Source: Alisma plantago-aquatica (Eukaryota; Streptophyta; Magnoliopsida; Alismatales; Alismataceae). Taken from it: DNA of 64,000 bases. Positions 25,438 through 36,378 of the stretch are shown here, in pieces. Position numbers and translations under genes: made by a program. Position 1 is the first letter of the stretch. Every line of letters begins with the position of its first letter. The notes beneath the pieces were generated by a model. The model was given only the letters and a program-made list of their open reading frames with translations. It ran no database searches and had not been told where the DNA came from. The DNA is taken from the NCBI GenBank assembly GCA_963693085.1, contig OY856409.1, forward strand, positions 517,476,303-517,540,302, given 5' to 3'.

Positions 25438-25610
25438 GTATATATGTATGTGATTAACAGAGACATTCTCTCCCCCTATCGTATGCCTGTGACAGAGATT
25501 GAACGTCAGAGAGGGTGATAAATCAAAGCAGTAGCTGGGATTTGAATATGGGTTCCTTTGTTAGGGGACATCATGGTTGACCACTTGAGCCACTCCTTGC
25601 AGGTCAAGGT
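25438..25610 (-). mobile_element. tRNA-derived SINE-like copy 2
   Basis: On the minus strand it shows the A-box-like GTGGCTCAAGTGG, a degraded B box, and the family body ending near a TATA/TATG tract. The bases flanking it are CAAGGTATATATGT (from 25434) and CAAGGTGTATATGT (from 25605), a possible 14-bp target duplication with one mismatch. It lies between LINE copy 0 and LINE copy 1. Confidence 0.65.
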
Positions 25611-25856
25611 GTATATGTATATATCAGAATCAGGTAAGTATATACTGACTCCCTCCTAAAGTTATAGGAGGTCAAAGATTTACATATAGCCCACTGTTAC
25701 ACCCTATCACCATACAAGTCACACAATTAGCAAATGTGTAGTTTGCGCTTTACACATTTACGAATTTTTGCAGCAATAGATTTAGCATTCTTGGTTGTAC
25801 CCCCATGTCTTCTATTGTTCCTTTCACTCCACACATGATAGAAAAGTGCAACGAAT
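25611..25856 (-). mobile_element. LINE copy 1, 5'-truncated to its last 246 bp
   Basis: It contains only the end of ORF2 and the 3' UTR. The translation on the minus strand still resembles the SERNNRRHGG segment of the other copies. The 3' UTR hairpin CCTCCTA/TAGGAGG is perfect at 25652-25671. The tail is TATATGTATATA. Extreme 5' truncation is typical of target-primed reverse transcription. Confidence 0.75.
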
Positions 25857-25908
25857 ATGTATGTATGTATCAGAATCAGGTAAATATATTCCGACACCCC
25901 CTAAAAGA
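25857..25908 (-). mobile_element. LINE copy 2, only the last ~50 bp
   Basis: The segment repeats the LINE 3' end, ATCAGAATCAGGTAAATATA with its TATG tail and the first half of the hairpin (CCCCCTA), and then stops. The next 3' end, that of LINE A, begins directly at 25909. It is either an extremely short insertion or a duplication of the LINE A terminus. Confidence 0.6.
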
Positions 25909-26027
25909 TATGTATGTATCAGAATCAGGTAAATATATTCCAACTTCCCCCTACAATTGTAGGAGGTCAAGAGTTACATATAACCCCTTTACTCTCTATA
26001 TAACATGCATGTGATTAATTCACACAT

Positions 26028-29000
26028 CTAGCTAACCCGTAGCTTCTTTTTTACACCTTTAGAAATTTTCACAGCAATAGTACTCACATCCCTAGCTACG
26101 CCTCCGTGCTTGCGTGTGTTTCTTTCGGTCCAGATGTGGTAACACAAGGCAACCAACAAAAGCATCTTCTTCTCAGCATTGCCACAACGCTTGACCATCT
26201 TCTTGATATCATCAATTATCTCAATATGTAGGTGGAACTCCTTGCATACTTTTCCCCACACATCCTTAGTGAAATCGCAGCCATCAAAAAAGTGATTATG
26301 GGATTCCTCTTCCTCTTTGCATAGAAAACAAATAGGAGATATATTGTTGTTCCATTTTTACACTTTGTCCAAGGTCGCTAAGGCACCATGTATGATCTTA
26401 AAGACGCACACATACCATTTAGGAATGTGTTTTCTAGCCCATATTTGCTCCACTGTCCCATCTTTTCCCGCTCTCATCCTTGTGATTTCCCATAGATCAA
26501 CCTTAGGATTTTTCATATGCCATTCCCCCCTATGGTTCATAGAAAAGAGATGCTTCACTTGCGGCCATAAGCTCCTCATCATTTGAATAGTGCGTGTCAA
26601 ACCTTCCCAAGTTCTTGGCTGGAAATCCAACCCCTGTGGGTATCTATCCCTCATCCATCTTCCCCATACGGAGCCACATGTTTGATACAAGATGATTCTC
26701 TTCAATGTCCCCCATCGAGCGATATCCCGAGGTGTTTTCAGCTGTAGACCACCTTCATCTCTGGGTAAAGCCAGCCTAGCATAGCAGGATGAAACTCGCC
26801 CACCTAGATGAAGTTTGCCATTTTCATCTCCATCTTGTCAAGCACAACACATGGTATCTCGCCTTGTTGCACCCAAAAGATAAGAAGGCCCTCAATGGCT
26901 GCTCTAATGAGAGTTGCCCGTCCAACCATAGATGTTTTTTGGGTAGGCCAACGTGCAATAATTTCATCCAGTCTATCAATGCAATCAATAAAATATTTGA
27001 CTTATAAATTGTCACCTGCAAGCGGAAAACCCAGATATTTAGTTGGGAACTTGCCCAACTCCACGCCCATGGCTTCTTGCAACCTATGTTCTATCTGATG
27101 ACATTTCTTTGAGAGGTAGAGATGAGTTTTGTTCGTATTAATTTGTAGCCCCGTATGCTCTCCAAAATCTCCAAGAAATTTTTTTAGGTCAAGAAGCATA
27201 TCTACTTTAGCCTCCATAAATAGAAGAACATCATCCGTAAAAATAAGATGACTCGTTACCTTCATTCCATGAACAGTGTATGCTTTAATCAGTGTTCTAT
27301 CTTCAACTTTCTTCAACTTCCTTGTAAAGTATTCCATGACTAATGTAAATAGAAGTGGTGAGAGAGGGTCACCTTGTCGTAGCCCATTACTTCCTTTGAA
27401 CATACCAGCCGATGTGTCATTTACCAGGACAGAAAAACTCATTGTGCTAACACATTGGTGCATCCATTCTATCCATGTGTTGGAGAACCCCATCAGCTGT
27501 TGCATAATCCACCAAAGCTTTTCCCATTTGACACTATCATAGGCCTTGGACACGTCAAGCTTTAGATAAGCTTTTTAGCTCCCTCTCATCACTTTAAAAT
27601 CAGCTAAGAACTCATTAGCAAGAAGGGCACAATCGCTAATACTCCTGTCAGTGATAAAGGCTCCTTGGTTTTCATAAATAAGGAAAGGAAGGACCATCTT
27701 TAACCTCGTAGCCAGAATCTTTGCAATGATTTTGTATTGTATGGAACAACAAGCAATGGGTCTGAAATTAGCAAGAGATGTAGTAACCTTCTTCTTTGGA
27801 ATGAGGCCCCAAAAAACATGATTGACTTGTCTCACCATGTTACCTCCCTCCAGGAACCATCTAACATATTTTAGGAGATCATCTTTAATTGTATCCCAAG
27901 CAATTCTTGTAGAAGAAAGCATTAAACCCGTCTGACCCGGGAGATTTGTTGCAGCCTATACTCCATAAGTCATCTTTGAATTCTTGTTCAGTAACCTCCC
28001 TTATAAGGATACTGTTGTGGGTGCTTGAGAGCTTGAATTTCCAATCTATGTCTTCGTCCTCCTCCTTAGCACCAAAGTTTTTGTTATAGATCTCACTGTA
28101 GAACTACACAACTTGGTCTTCTATGTCTTCTTGTTTATTAACCACGTGCCCATCTTTGTCAATCAACTCACATATGATGTTGGAAGCCTCCCTTTTCCTC
28201 ACCACGATATGGTAGAGCTTTGTGTTTCTATCACCATCTTCCATCCATTTTTCTCTGCTTCTCTACCAATAGAATTTTTCTTCTGCCTTTTTTAGGTCCT
28301 CAAGCATCATCCTCAATTCTCTGTCCTTCTTTATTAGTTCATAATTGAGTGGATCAGCCAACATAAGCTTCCTCACATCACTACATTCCTTTTTTTTCCA
28401 AGATCAAATTGGGAATATTGACCTTCTCTTTCACCCACTTCTTCAAGGTTGATTTCAGAAGAGATAGCTTCTTAGCAAAAACAAACATGAGATTCCCATG
28501 TATGTGTGTACTCCATACCTCCTTCAGAATATTATCAAAGCCTTCCACTCAGCCTAGTAGTTGAGAAATCTGAACGGTCTTCATTTTTTTATTTTTTCTC
28601 AAAAATCTATACAAGAAGGGGAGTATGATCACTTATCTCAAAACCACCCACCTTCACCTGTACATTGGGAAAGAGTTTTAACCATTCCTCATTCACCAAT
28701 GCTCTGTCCAATTTGCTTGCTATTCTATCTTCCAGATCTTGTTCATTGTGCCATGTGAAGAGATCTCCACCTGTCATGGGTAGCTCTGTCAACTCCGCTT
28801 TATCAATGGCCTTGTTAAAAGCATCAATCACCGCACACAGCGCAAGTATACCTCCTATCTTCTCACCATGTAGCCTGACATTGTTGAAGTCACCAATCAC
28901 CTTCCATGGTGTCGTCATATGTATAGAGATCAAAGCGAGGTCATGCCAGAGTTCAGTCCTTCTCTTTGCATCATCATGGGCATACACTGTAGTCAAACAC

Positions 29001-29335
29001 ATATGCAAACTAGCTGCGTTCTTGCAATCTAGAGTAATGTGCTGATCAAACATCATCAATACCGTCATCTGCCATGCATTGGGCTTCCACGCCACACACA
29101 CACTAGCCAGCTCCGAATGTGGGAGGTTAGATACATGTTCCCAACCTTGTAGAAACAAATACCCAATACTCTGTTTATTATTTCCTTTTATCTTGGTCTC
29201 AACCAAAGCTGCAATAGAAGACCCACTAGCACCAATCCATTCACAAATATCCCTTTTCTTGTTCCTGTCACACCCCCCTTTATTATTCCACAGAACAATA
29301 GACATATTTAAGGGTTCTTTCTTGCATGTATGCAC
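26028..29335 (-). pseudogene. LINE A ORF2 (endonuclease-reverse transcriptase), disrupted
   Basis: ORF2 nicks target DNA and copies LINE RNA at the nick. The apurinic-type endonuclease occupies 28607-29335, with LVETKIKG, VIGDFNNVRLHGEK and the terminal ISDH motif intact. The reverse transcriptase follows at about 27002-27922: PIACCSIQYKIIAKIL, LRQGDPLSPLLF and the catalytic box FTDDV, where both Asp are kept but the usual Ala is Thr. A C-terminal zf-RVT region at about 26028-26705 still shows HIWTERNTRKHGG. Stops or shifts fall near 28604, 27570 and 27000, and repeatedly below 26800. Confidence 0.85.
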
Positions 29336-30735
29336 CTGGGCTGCTTCTTCTTCTTATCGCCTTCTTTTTTCTTTTTTGGTTCCACCTGTTCTAGCTCTTC
29401 TGCCTTCGACTCATTGAGTGATTCGAACCTGTTGGTAGAGTCTAGGATAGCCCCCACCCCTTGTGTTTTTGGGATCCCACTCGCAGTTCTCCTCCTAGAT
29501 GCGGGTGTAAACTCCCCATCTTCCTTCTGTTTTGCTTCGGAGATATTGCTATTGGCCCCCTCATCATTGTTCTCTACGTTAACAGCAGCAGCAGGTTGCA
29601 CATTCAAGACCTTATCAGTCAAATACTCCTTCACGTAAGCAACAACATGTTGTTCATTCAGCCCTTTCTCAGCCGATGTCTCCTTCATGGTATCTGCAGG
29701 TTGCTCCTCCTTCTCCTCATCATTAGCCTCGTCAGCTATAGCCCCCTCGACTTTCTTAGTGACCTTTTTGGTCTTCTCGACCCACTACATTGTGCTCGAG
29801 CTCGCCTTCTTGGTCTCCTGCTTGGAGGCTTTCGCCTGACCTTCCTTGCACGCCCCATCTGGGTGGCCGAAGGCTTTGCAATGGTTGCATTTGGGTGGCT
29901 TGTGGTCGTATAGGATCCTCATAGGGATAGCCTCCCATCCTCAGATGTTTAGCCATACATGTTCGGTGATCTCCTCCTCTGCCTTGAGTTCCACCAACAC
30001 CCTCGCTTCATCCGACTCCAGTGACCTGTCATCAATGTGCAACACCTTATCGGCACCGGCAGCGATGGTCCCAGCCATGCGCCAAGTTCATGACCGGCCT
30101 ATGGAGCCCAAGGTGATCCACATAGGGATCGTGGCGAAGGCGTCACACTTCAAATCATCCCCGAACCGATAATCTTTGGTGATAATCAGTTGGTCGTCAA
30201 ACCATCGTGGCCCTAGGTTCATAACTGCTTGCTTATCCGACGAGTTGGAGAATCGAACCAAGAACACACTATTGGCCTTCAAAATCAGATCGAACGCTCC
30301 TTTGGGAGCCCATGTTCTCTTGATCCAGGCGAGAAAGTGTGGGTAGAAGGGGTGTTTCCCCATTACATAGGTCAGAATAGCATACTCCCACACATTCTTC
30401 ATCTTCTCAAATTCTTCCTCTGCCAAGTCAACATGTATCTGGTCGTCGATTCTTCTTGGTGTCGGAAACTCGTCATCTTATGGGGAGGTGGTTCTTTCAG
30501 AATCTAGTTCCAATCTTTCCGGCCCGACCTCTCCATTGTCCAAGCACCGGTGGTCGTGGACCCTGTGTTGTTTCCTTCTTCCGTCCCAGTGCGCTAGGGC
30601 TCGGGACTCCATGGGTTCTGGTTCTCTCACTCTCCTGGTCTGTTGGCAGGTGTGCGGAGTGGGAAGTATTGGCGGGGGTGCAAGTGGGATGGGGTGTACG
30701 TCAGTGGCCAGGGTGGCCGCCGGTGTGGGCACCAT
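29308..30735 (-). pseudogene. LINE A ORF1 (RNA-binding protein), frameshifted
   Basis: ORF1 proteins bind LINE RNA into a particle. The frame opens at ATG 30735 with a Pro/Thr-rich N-terminus (MVPTPAATLATDVHP) homologous to that of LINE B. A DUF4283-type domain follows at 30088-30426, with FEKMKNVWEYAILTYVMGKHPF and the LVRFSNSSDKQAVMNLGPRWF segment. A CCHC zinc knuckle, CNHCKAFGHPDGAC, is readable at 29843-29884. An acidic/Lys-rich tail at 29308-29688 ends in KKKKEGDKKKKQPRC. At least two frame changes separate these parts. Confidence 0.8.
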
Positions 30736-30802
30736 GCGCCTAGGGGAGTCAGTCGCCGAGAAATCACCCCAGCGGAACCCTAGGAGAAGACGCGTGTTTT
30801 GT

Positions 30803-30900
30803 TGTATGTATGTATGTATATGTATGTTCCTAAAAGATATGTATGTATGTATGTATGCATGTATGTATGTATGTATGCATGCATGTGTGTGTGTATGTAT
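30803..30900. repeat. (TATG)n tract at the LINE A 5' end
   Basis: The sequence is impure TATG/TGTG/CATG repeats. It contains one internal unit, CCTAAAAGATATG (about 30831-30844), that matches the truncated LINE 3'-end sequence at 25901-25913. A tiny LINE 3' fragment may therefore be buried here too. Confidence 0.75.
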
Positions 30901-31056
30901 GAGATTAAGAGAGGCATTCTCTCCCTATCTCTCTCTCTCCCGTGATAGAGGCTGAATGCCCGAGATGGTAGTAAATCAAGGTGGCAATTGAGATGTGAAC
31001 CCGAGTCCCTTTATTAGGGGACATCGTGCTTGACCACTTGAGCCATTGCTTGTCGG
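30901..31056 (-). mobile_element. tRNA-derived SINE-like copy 3
   Basis: On the minus strand it starts CCGACAAGCAATGGCTCAAGTGG and has a degraded B box (GGTTCACATCTCAA). It ends in TTAATCTCATACATACA. It is the first of three successive copies in the same orientation between LINE A and LINE B. Confidence 0.72.
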
Positions 31057-31105
31057 TGCATGCATACATGTATGTATGTATGTATGTATGTATGTATGTA
31101 TGTAT

Positions 31106-31258
31106 GGGATTAAGAGAGAAATATTCCCCCCTCTCCCACTCCTGTGGCGGAGGCCGAACACCTGGGAGGGTGGTAAATCAAGGCGGCAACTGGGATTCGA
31201 ACCTGGGTTCCTTCATGAGGAGACACCGTGCTTGACCACTTGAGTCGCTCCTTGTCAA
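31106..31258 (-). mobile_element. tRNA-derived SINE-like copy 4
   Basis: On the minus strand a perfect B box GGTTCGAATCC lies at 31193-31203 and an A-box-like GCGACTCAAGTGG lies upstream. The body includes GCCACAGGAGTGGGAGAGG. The tail is CTTAATCCCATACATACATA. The (TATG)n tracts on both sides are uninterrupted. Confidence 0.78.
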
Positions 31259-31281
31259 CATGTATGTATGTATGTATGTAT

Positions 31282-31436
31282 GGGATTAATAGAGAAAGAT
31301 TTCTCCCCCCTCTCCCATGCCCGTGGCAGAGGCTGAATGCCCGGGAGGGTAGTAAATTAAGGCGGAAACTGGGATTCGAACCCGGGTCCCTTCATGAGGA
31401 GACACCGTGCTTGGCCACTTGAGCCACTCCTTGTCG
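31282..31436 (-). mobile_element. tRNA-derived SINE-like copy 5 (best conserved)
   Basis: On the minus strand the A box GTGGCTCAAGTGG lies at 31415-31427 and the B box GGTTCGAATCC at 31372-31382. Their spacing of about 32 bp is as in tRNA genes. The body and (CATA)n tail follow. The 5' end touches TGTATGTATC, the tail of LINE B. Pol III transcription is inferred from the boxes. It is not a working tRNA gene because the acceptor and anticodon arms do not form a cloverleaf that I can see. Confidence 0.8.
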
Positions 31437-31555
31437 GATGTATGTATCAAAATCAGGTAAATATATTCCGACGGTCCCCCTAAAAATTATTAGGGGGTCA
31501 AGATTACATGTAGGCCCAACGCCATACACCCAAAAACAAAGTACAACTCACACAT

Positions 31556-34500
31556 CTAGATAATACGTAGTCTATGTCTAATGCATTTACAAATTTTTAC
31601 AACAATGCTGGTGGCATTCATAGATTTCCCTTGATGTCTTCTAGCATTTCTCTCCCCCCAAATATGGTAGCATAGAACAGCAAAAAGTAGGTTCTTCTTC
31701 ACATCTTTCCTGCATTTTTCCAGCATCCTTCCAGTATCTGCAGTGAGTAGAATTTGAAGGCTAAAATCTTTGCATAAGTGCTCCCATACCTCCTTAGTGA
31801 ACTTGCATTCCCCAATGAGATGATTATGGATCTCATCCACCTCTCCACAAAGTAAGCAAGTAGTAGATATATCATAATTCCATCCTTTAATTCTGTCAAA
31901 GGTAGTAAGAATATGGTGCAGAAATTTATATACGCACATACTCCATTTTGGTATATGCATATCCATCCATATTTGATCTCCCACAAGATCCTTCACACCT
32001 CTAGCCCGGGACATCTCCCACACACTTATCTTCTTGTCTATGAGCTTCCATCCTCCATCATTGTTTGTAGCAAACAAGTGTTTTATTTGTGGCCATATCT
32101 CTCTCATCACGTTGATAATTCTTGAATAACCTTCTCTTGTTTTTGGGATGAAATCCAGCCCTCTAGGATATCTGTCTCTCGTCCACTTTCCCCATGTAGA
32201 AGTGCCTTCTTGAAAAGCAATAATCCTTCTCATAGATCCCCATCTAGCAATATCTCTAGGGGTCTTCAAATCCATCCCTCCTTCATCTATGGGAAACACC
32301 AGTCTAGAGTACTTCATGGGATGGTGCTCGCTCCCCCAAAGAAAGTTAGCAATCTTCATTTCTATTCTATTAAGAACAGATAAGGGAACTTCCCCTTGTT
32401 GCACCCAGAAAATGAGAAGACCTTCTAAAGAAGCTTTAATCAAGGTCCTACGTCCCGCCATGGAAGTCTTTTGAGTAGGCCATCTATTAATCATCTCCTC
32501 CACTTTATCAATGCAGTCCGTGAAGTCTTTAACATGAAGATTGCTGCATGCAAGGGGAAATCCCAGATATTTGGTTGGGAAAACACCCCTCTCCACCCCC
32601 ATACCTGTGTGAGTCTATCCTCCATCTGATGGCAGTTTTTTAACAAGAAAATGTGCGTCTTTTTTGCATTAGTACACAACCCCATTTGCTTCCCGAACTC
32701 CTCCAACAGATTTTTAAGATTTTCCAGATATTGTTGTTTGGCTTCAATGAACACCAAGACATCATATGAAAAATTTAAGTGCGTCATTACCTTTGTACCG
32801 TGGACAGTGTAAGGCTTGATATCTTTTCTATCTTCAGATTGTTGCATCCTCCTTGTGAAATACTCCATGACAATCACAAAAAGAAGAGGAGAAAGGGGGT
32901 CCCCCTCGCGTAGCCCATTACCCCCTCTAAACAGACCTGCAAAAGTACCATTTACCAGAACAGAGTAGCTAATAGTCCCCACACATTGTTTCATCCAACC
33001 AATCCATTGTTCATTAAACCCCATCTGTTGCATGATCCACCACAGCTTGTCCCACCGTACATTGTCATAAGCTTTAGAGACATCAAGTTTTAGGCAGGCC
33101 TTCCTACTACCTCTCATGACGTTGTAGTCTAGAAGAAATTCCCTCGCCAATAGAGCACAATTACTAATGCTCCTTCCTGTAACAAATGCTCCTTGATTTG
33201 CAGAAATAAGAAAAGGGAGGACCATCTTCAGACGGGCAACCAGGATCTTTGCTATAATTTTATATTGTACCGAACAACAGGCAATGGGCCGAAAATCAAC
33301 AAGAGAGGATGTAACTTTCTTCTTTAGAATAAGCACAAGAAACAAGTGATTAACTTGTCTCACCATGTTCCCACCTTGTAGAAACCAGTCCACATAAGCC
33401 AGCAAGTTGTCTTTTATAATGTTCCAAGTCTTTTTATAAAAGAAAGCATTGAATCCGTCCGACCCCGGTGACTTGTTGTTACCAATACTCCACACAGCCT
33501 CCTTAACCTCCTCTTCATTGGTTCTTCTGGTAAGAATATTGTTGTGTGTGCTAGTGAGTTTAAACTTCTTTCCACCTCCTCATGCTCATCAAGATTATCA
33601 GAAAAGTTCTTGTTGTATAGAGACTCATAGAAACTGATGGCCTGATCTTCAAGATCCTCCTTCTTGTTGACTATTATACCCTTAGCATTAATGAGTTCAG
33701 AAATAATATTACCTGCCTCCCTTCTTCTAACCACAGAATGATATAACTTTGTGTTTCTGTCTCCATCCTCCATCCACTTTTCCTTGCTTCTCTGCCAGTA
33801 AAATTTCTCTTCTGATTTCTTTAGATCTTCAAGCATCCTTTTCAAATCCCTGTCTTTCTCTATCAGCTCTGGATTTATCAGATCAACCAACAATCTTTCT
33901 CTAATATCCTTGCACTCCTGTTTGGTGTCTTTCAGCAGCTTTGGGATGTTCACCTCATCTTTGACCCATTTTTTAATTTCCATCTTGGTATTCTGCAACT
34001 TTTTAGCAAAGACAAACATAAGATTTCCCATCACCTGCGTGCTCCAGCTTTGCCTTATGACTTCATAAAAACCTTTCCAATCAGCCCAATAGTTAAGAAA
34101 TCTAAACAGTCTCCTTTTCTACTTTTTTTTCTATAATATGTACAATAATAGGAGCATGGTCACTTATATCAGAACCTTCTGCCTTCACCTGTACATTTGG
34201 AAAAATTTTCAACCATTCATCATTCACCAAAGCTCTATCCAGCTTGCTAGCAATCCTATCACCAGGGCCCCTTTCATTATTCCAAGTGAAGATATCCCCA
34301 CCGGCCATTGGTAGTTCAAACAAACATGATTTGTCAATGGCACAGTTGAAAGCATCCATCTCAGCATTTATAGCAAGTCTTCTACCTTTTTTCTCAGCCT
34401 GCAAACGCACTGTATTAAAATCCCCAATAACCACCTAGGGAAGCTTCACTTGTTTAGAGATAGAGACCATATCATCCCACAATTCCATTCTTTCCTTTCC

Positions 34501-34850
34501 ATCATTATGACCATAGACAACTGTCAACCACAAATGCAAACCTCCATGATTGATGCAGTTCACTATAACCTGCTGATCTAACATCTGTATCACTGAAACC
34601 TGCCATGCATTTGGCTTCCATGCCACACATACTCTAGCAATCTCTCCATAATCAACATTGGATACATGCTCCCAACCCTATGGAAACATATATTTAATGC
34701 TATTTTTATTATGTACCTTTATCTTCGTCTCCACCAAAGCAACCAGAGAATGGCCACTAGCAGCAATCCATTCTCTAATTCCTTCTTCTTATTTCTGTCG
34801 CACCCTCCCTTGATATTCCAAAGAAGCATGGACATATCAACGGTTTTTGT
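31556..34850 (-). pseudogene. LINE B ORF2 (endonuclease-reverse transcriptase), disrupted
   Basis: The frame opens near MSMLLWNIKGGCDRN (about 34832). The endonuclease at 34102-34835 shows VALVETKIK, VIGDFNTVRL and DISDHAPI. A linker with WQRSKEKWMEDGDRNTKLYH follows at 33414-34034. The RT at 32491-33495 keeps PIACCSVQYKIIAKIL and LDVSKAYDNV, but the catalytic box reads NFSYDVLVF, so the first catalytic Asp of the usual ADD is lost, and RQGDP reads REGDP. The C-terminal 348-codon block, 31556-32602, carries zf-RVT, CLLCGEVDEIHNHLIGEC, and HIWGERNARRHQG. Frame changes lie near 33500 and 32600, and stops near 34439 and 34680. Confidence 0.88.
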
Positions 34851-34995
34851 TTGTTCTGGTACGCCTGGGAGGCTCCTTTACGACATTCTTGCCCTTCCCT
34901 TTCTACTGTTGTTGTTTATTTGCATTTCCCTCTTCATCATCTGATTTGGAAAGTGCCTCAAAAGTGTTCGCTATGTCCAGAATAGAGCTAACTAA

Positions 34996-36134
34996 TTAGT
35001 TCTTGGGAATACCTGCTTTCCTAACTCCTTTCTTTCGTGAGCTAGATACAAACTCACCCTCCTCCTTGTTACCTGTTCTCTCCACCGCAGACCCAGTCTG
35101 CACCTCATCTACAACTACCTTACTGCTGCTAGTTTCTTTCCCTTTGGGTGTTTGCTGCTCCTCCTTGCTTTCTTCACCCTTGGACTTCTCAGTCTCATCT
35201 TCATAGACGGCAGCATTAGGTTTTATCCGCCATATCTTCTTCTCCACCACCTACACATGTGGTTCCTTTCTGCATCTCCCCTCGCCATGGCCAAAGGCAC
35301 AACACCTAGAGCACCTGGGTGGGATGAAGTCGTAGCTTATCTTCACCTGGATTGGGTCCTTCCCGCGGACATTCAGCCAAACAGACTTAGGTTCGCAACC
35401 ATCCGCCTGGAGTTCAACAATCACCCTGGCATTATCGCATTCCAACGAACGACTATCAATATGCAAAACCTTCCCTACGCCGGCCGCTATGGTGCCAGCG
35501 GCCTTCCTCGTCCAGGATCTCCCGATCGATTGGAGCGTGATCCACGTTGGCACCGAAGCGAATAGATCTTTCTTCAACTCATCGCCAAAGGAGTAGTCCT
35601 TCAAAACTATCAGTTGCCCATCAAAAAACCTAGGACCGAGGTCCAGTGTGGTCTTCTTATCCGCCGCCGTCGCGAACCTCACGAGGAAGATGTCGTCCTC
35701 CTTTGATATTAGATCAAACGTCCCCTTCGGTTACCACGTACACCGGATCCAAGCCTGGAGGTGGGGAAAGAAGGGTCTCTTGCTGAGTGTGTATAGGAGA
35801 ATAGTATGCTCCCATACATTCTGCATACGATCAAACTCCTCCTCTTCCAGGTCAACGTGAAACTCTCCATCTACAACCCTCGGACTGGCGAACAACAGGT
35901 CCTCCACAGTCGTCGGAGTCGGTTTCTTCAGGACCTGCATCCACGGAATCCTTGGGTCATGCACAGTGGCGGCGGCACTGCCGCCCTGGGGTCCCTGCTG
36001 CACACCAGTCAGGGCGGACGTCTGGTGTTTGTGTGCGAACAAGTGGGGGTTGCTGCAGTGGTGAGAGAGGGATGTACGGAGGGGTGGACATCATCGATCG
36101 GGGTGGTCGATGGCGTGGGTATCGCGGTCGCCAT
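34996..36134 (-). pseudogene. LINE B ORF1 (RNA-binding protein), nearly open
   Basis: The start ATG at 36134 begins MATAIPTPSTTPIDDVHP, homologous to LINE A ORF1. One frameshift occurs near 36040. From 36042 to 34996 a single frame is broken only by two stop codons, TAA at 35733-35731 and TAG at 35253-35251. A DUF4283-type domain runs through FDRMQNVWEHTILLYTLSKR, VRFATAADKKTTLDLGPRFF and WITLQSIGRS. The CCHC knuckle CSRCCAFGHGEGRC is intact at about 35270-35312. A charged tail includes KSKGEESKEEQQTPKGKE and ends at 34996. Confidence 0.85.
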
Positions 36135-36220
36135 GGGATCGCCTGGGCAATCACCCGGAGCCCTAGAAGACGAACCGGACACGCGACTTGTATATCGGCT
36201 GCATGTATGTATGTATGTAT

Positions 36221-36376
36221 GGGATTAAGAATGACATTTTCTCCCCCTCTTCCATGCCCGTAGTAGAGGCTGAACATCCAGAAGGGTGGTAAATCAAGAT
36301 GACAAGTGAGATTTGAATCTGGGTCCCTTTGTTAGAAGACACTGTGCTTGACCACTTGAGATGACTCATTGTCGAC
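36221..36376 (-). mobile_element. tRNA-derived SINE-like copy 6
   Basis: This diverged minus-strand copy lies exactly between the LINE B 5' end and the LINE C 3' tail. (TATG)n tracts flank it at 36202-36220 and 36377-36397. Its B box is degraded (GATTCAAATCTCA). It keeps the family tail CTTAATCCCATACATACATA. Confidence 0.72.
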
Positions 36377-36378
36377 AT

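Larger units (their letters stand above)
25909..30800 (-). mobile_element. LINE A, near full-length L1-clade LINE (4.9 kb)
   Basis: This copy has a 5' UTR, ORF1 and ORF2 in the usual order on the minus strand, then a short 3' UTR with a hairpin at 25947-25966 and a TATGTA-type tail. Both ends lie against TATG repeats. ORF1 and ORF2 overlap by 28 bases in different frames (29308-29335). Several frameshifts and stops make it inactive. Confidence 0.85.
31438..36203 (-). mobile_element. LINE B, near full-length L1-clade LINE (4.8 kb), best preserved
   Basis: On the minus strand it has a 5' UTR, ORF1 (ATG at 36134), ORF2 and a 3' UTR with a perfect 8-bp hairpin at 31476-31497. It ends in a TGATACATACA tail. 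It keeps the longest open stretches of the LINE copies (348 and 334 codons in ORF2). SINE-like copies abut both ends. Confidence 0.88.

Noticed and set aside
28665..29638. Plus-strand frames of 100-150 codons (for example 28665-29045, 29330-29638, 29461-29913)
   Set aside because: They are antisense shadows of the LINE A ORF1/ORF2 coding sequence.
30456..30955. 155-codon plus-strand frame with a Tyr/Val/Cys/Met repeat
   Set aside because: Antisense of LINE A ORF1 running into the TATG microsatellite; the repeat translates as YVCM.
31193..31427. tRNA genes
   Set aside because: A and B boxes are present, but no cloverleaf with acceptor and anticodon arms forms. The same sequence recurs with tails, so these are SINE-like copies.
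30803..31440. CRISPR-like array of regularly spaced repeats
   Set aside because: The repeating units are about 155-bp SINE copies and TATG microsatellites. Spacing is irregular, and the context is a eukaryotic transposon array.
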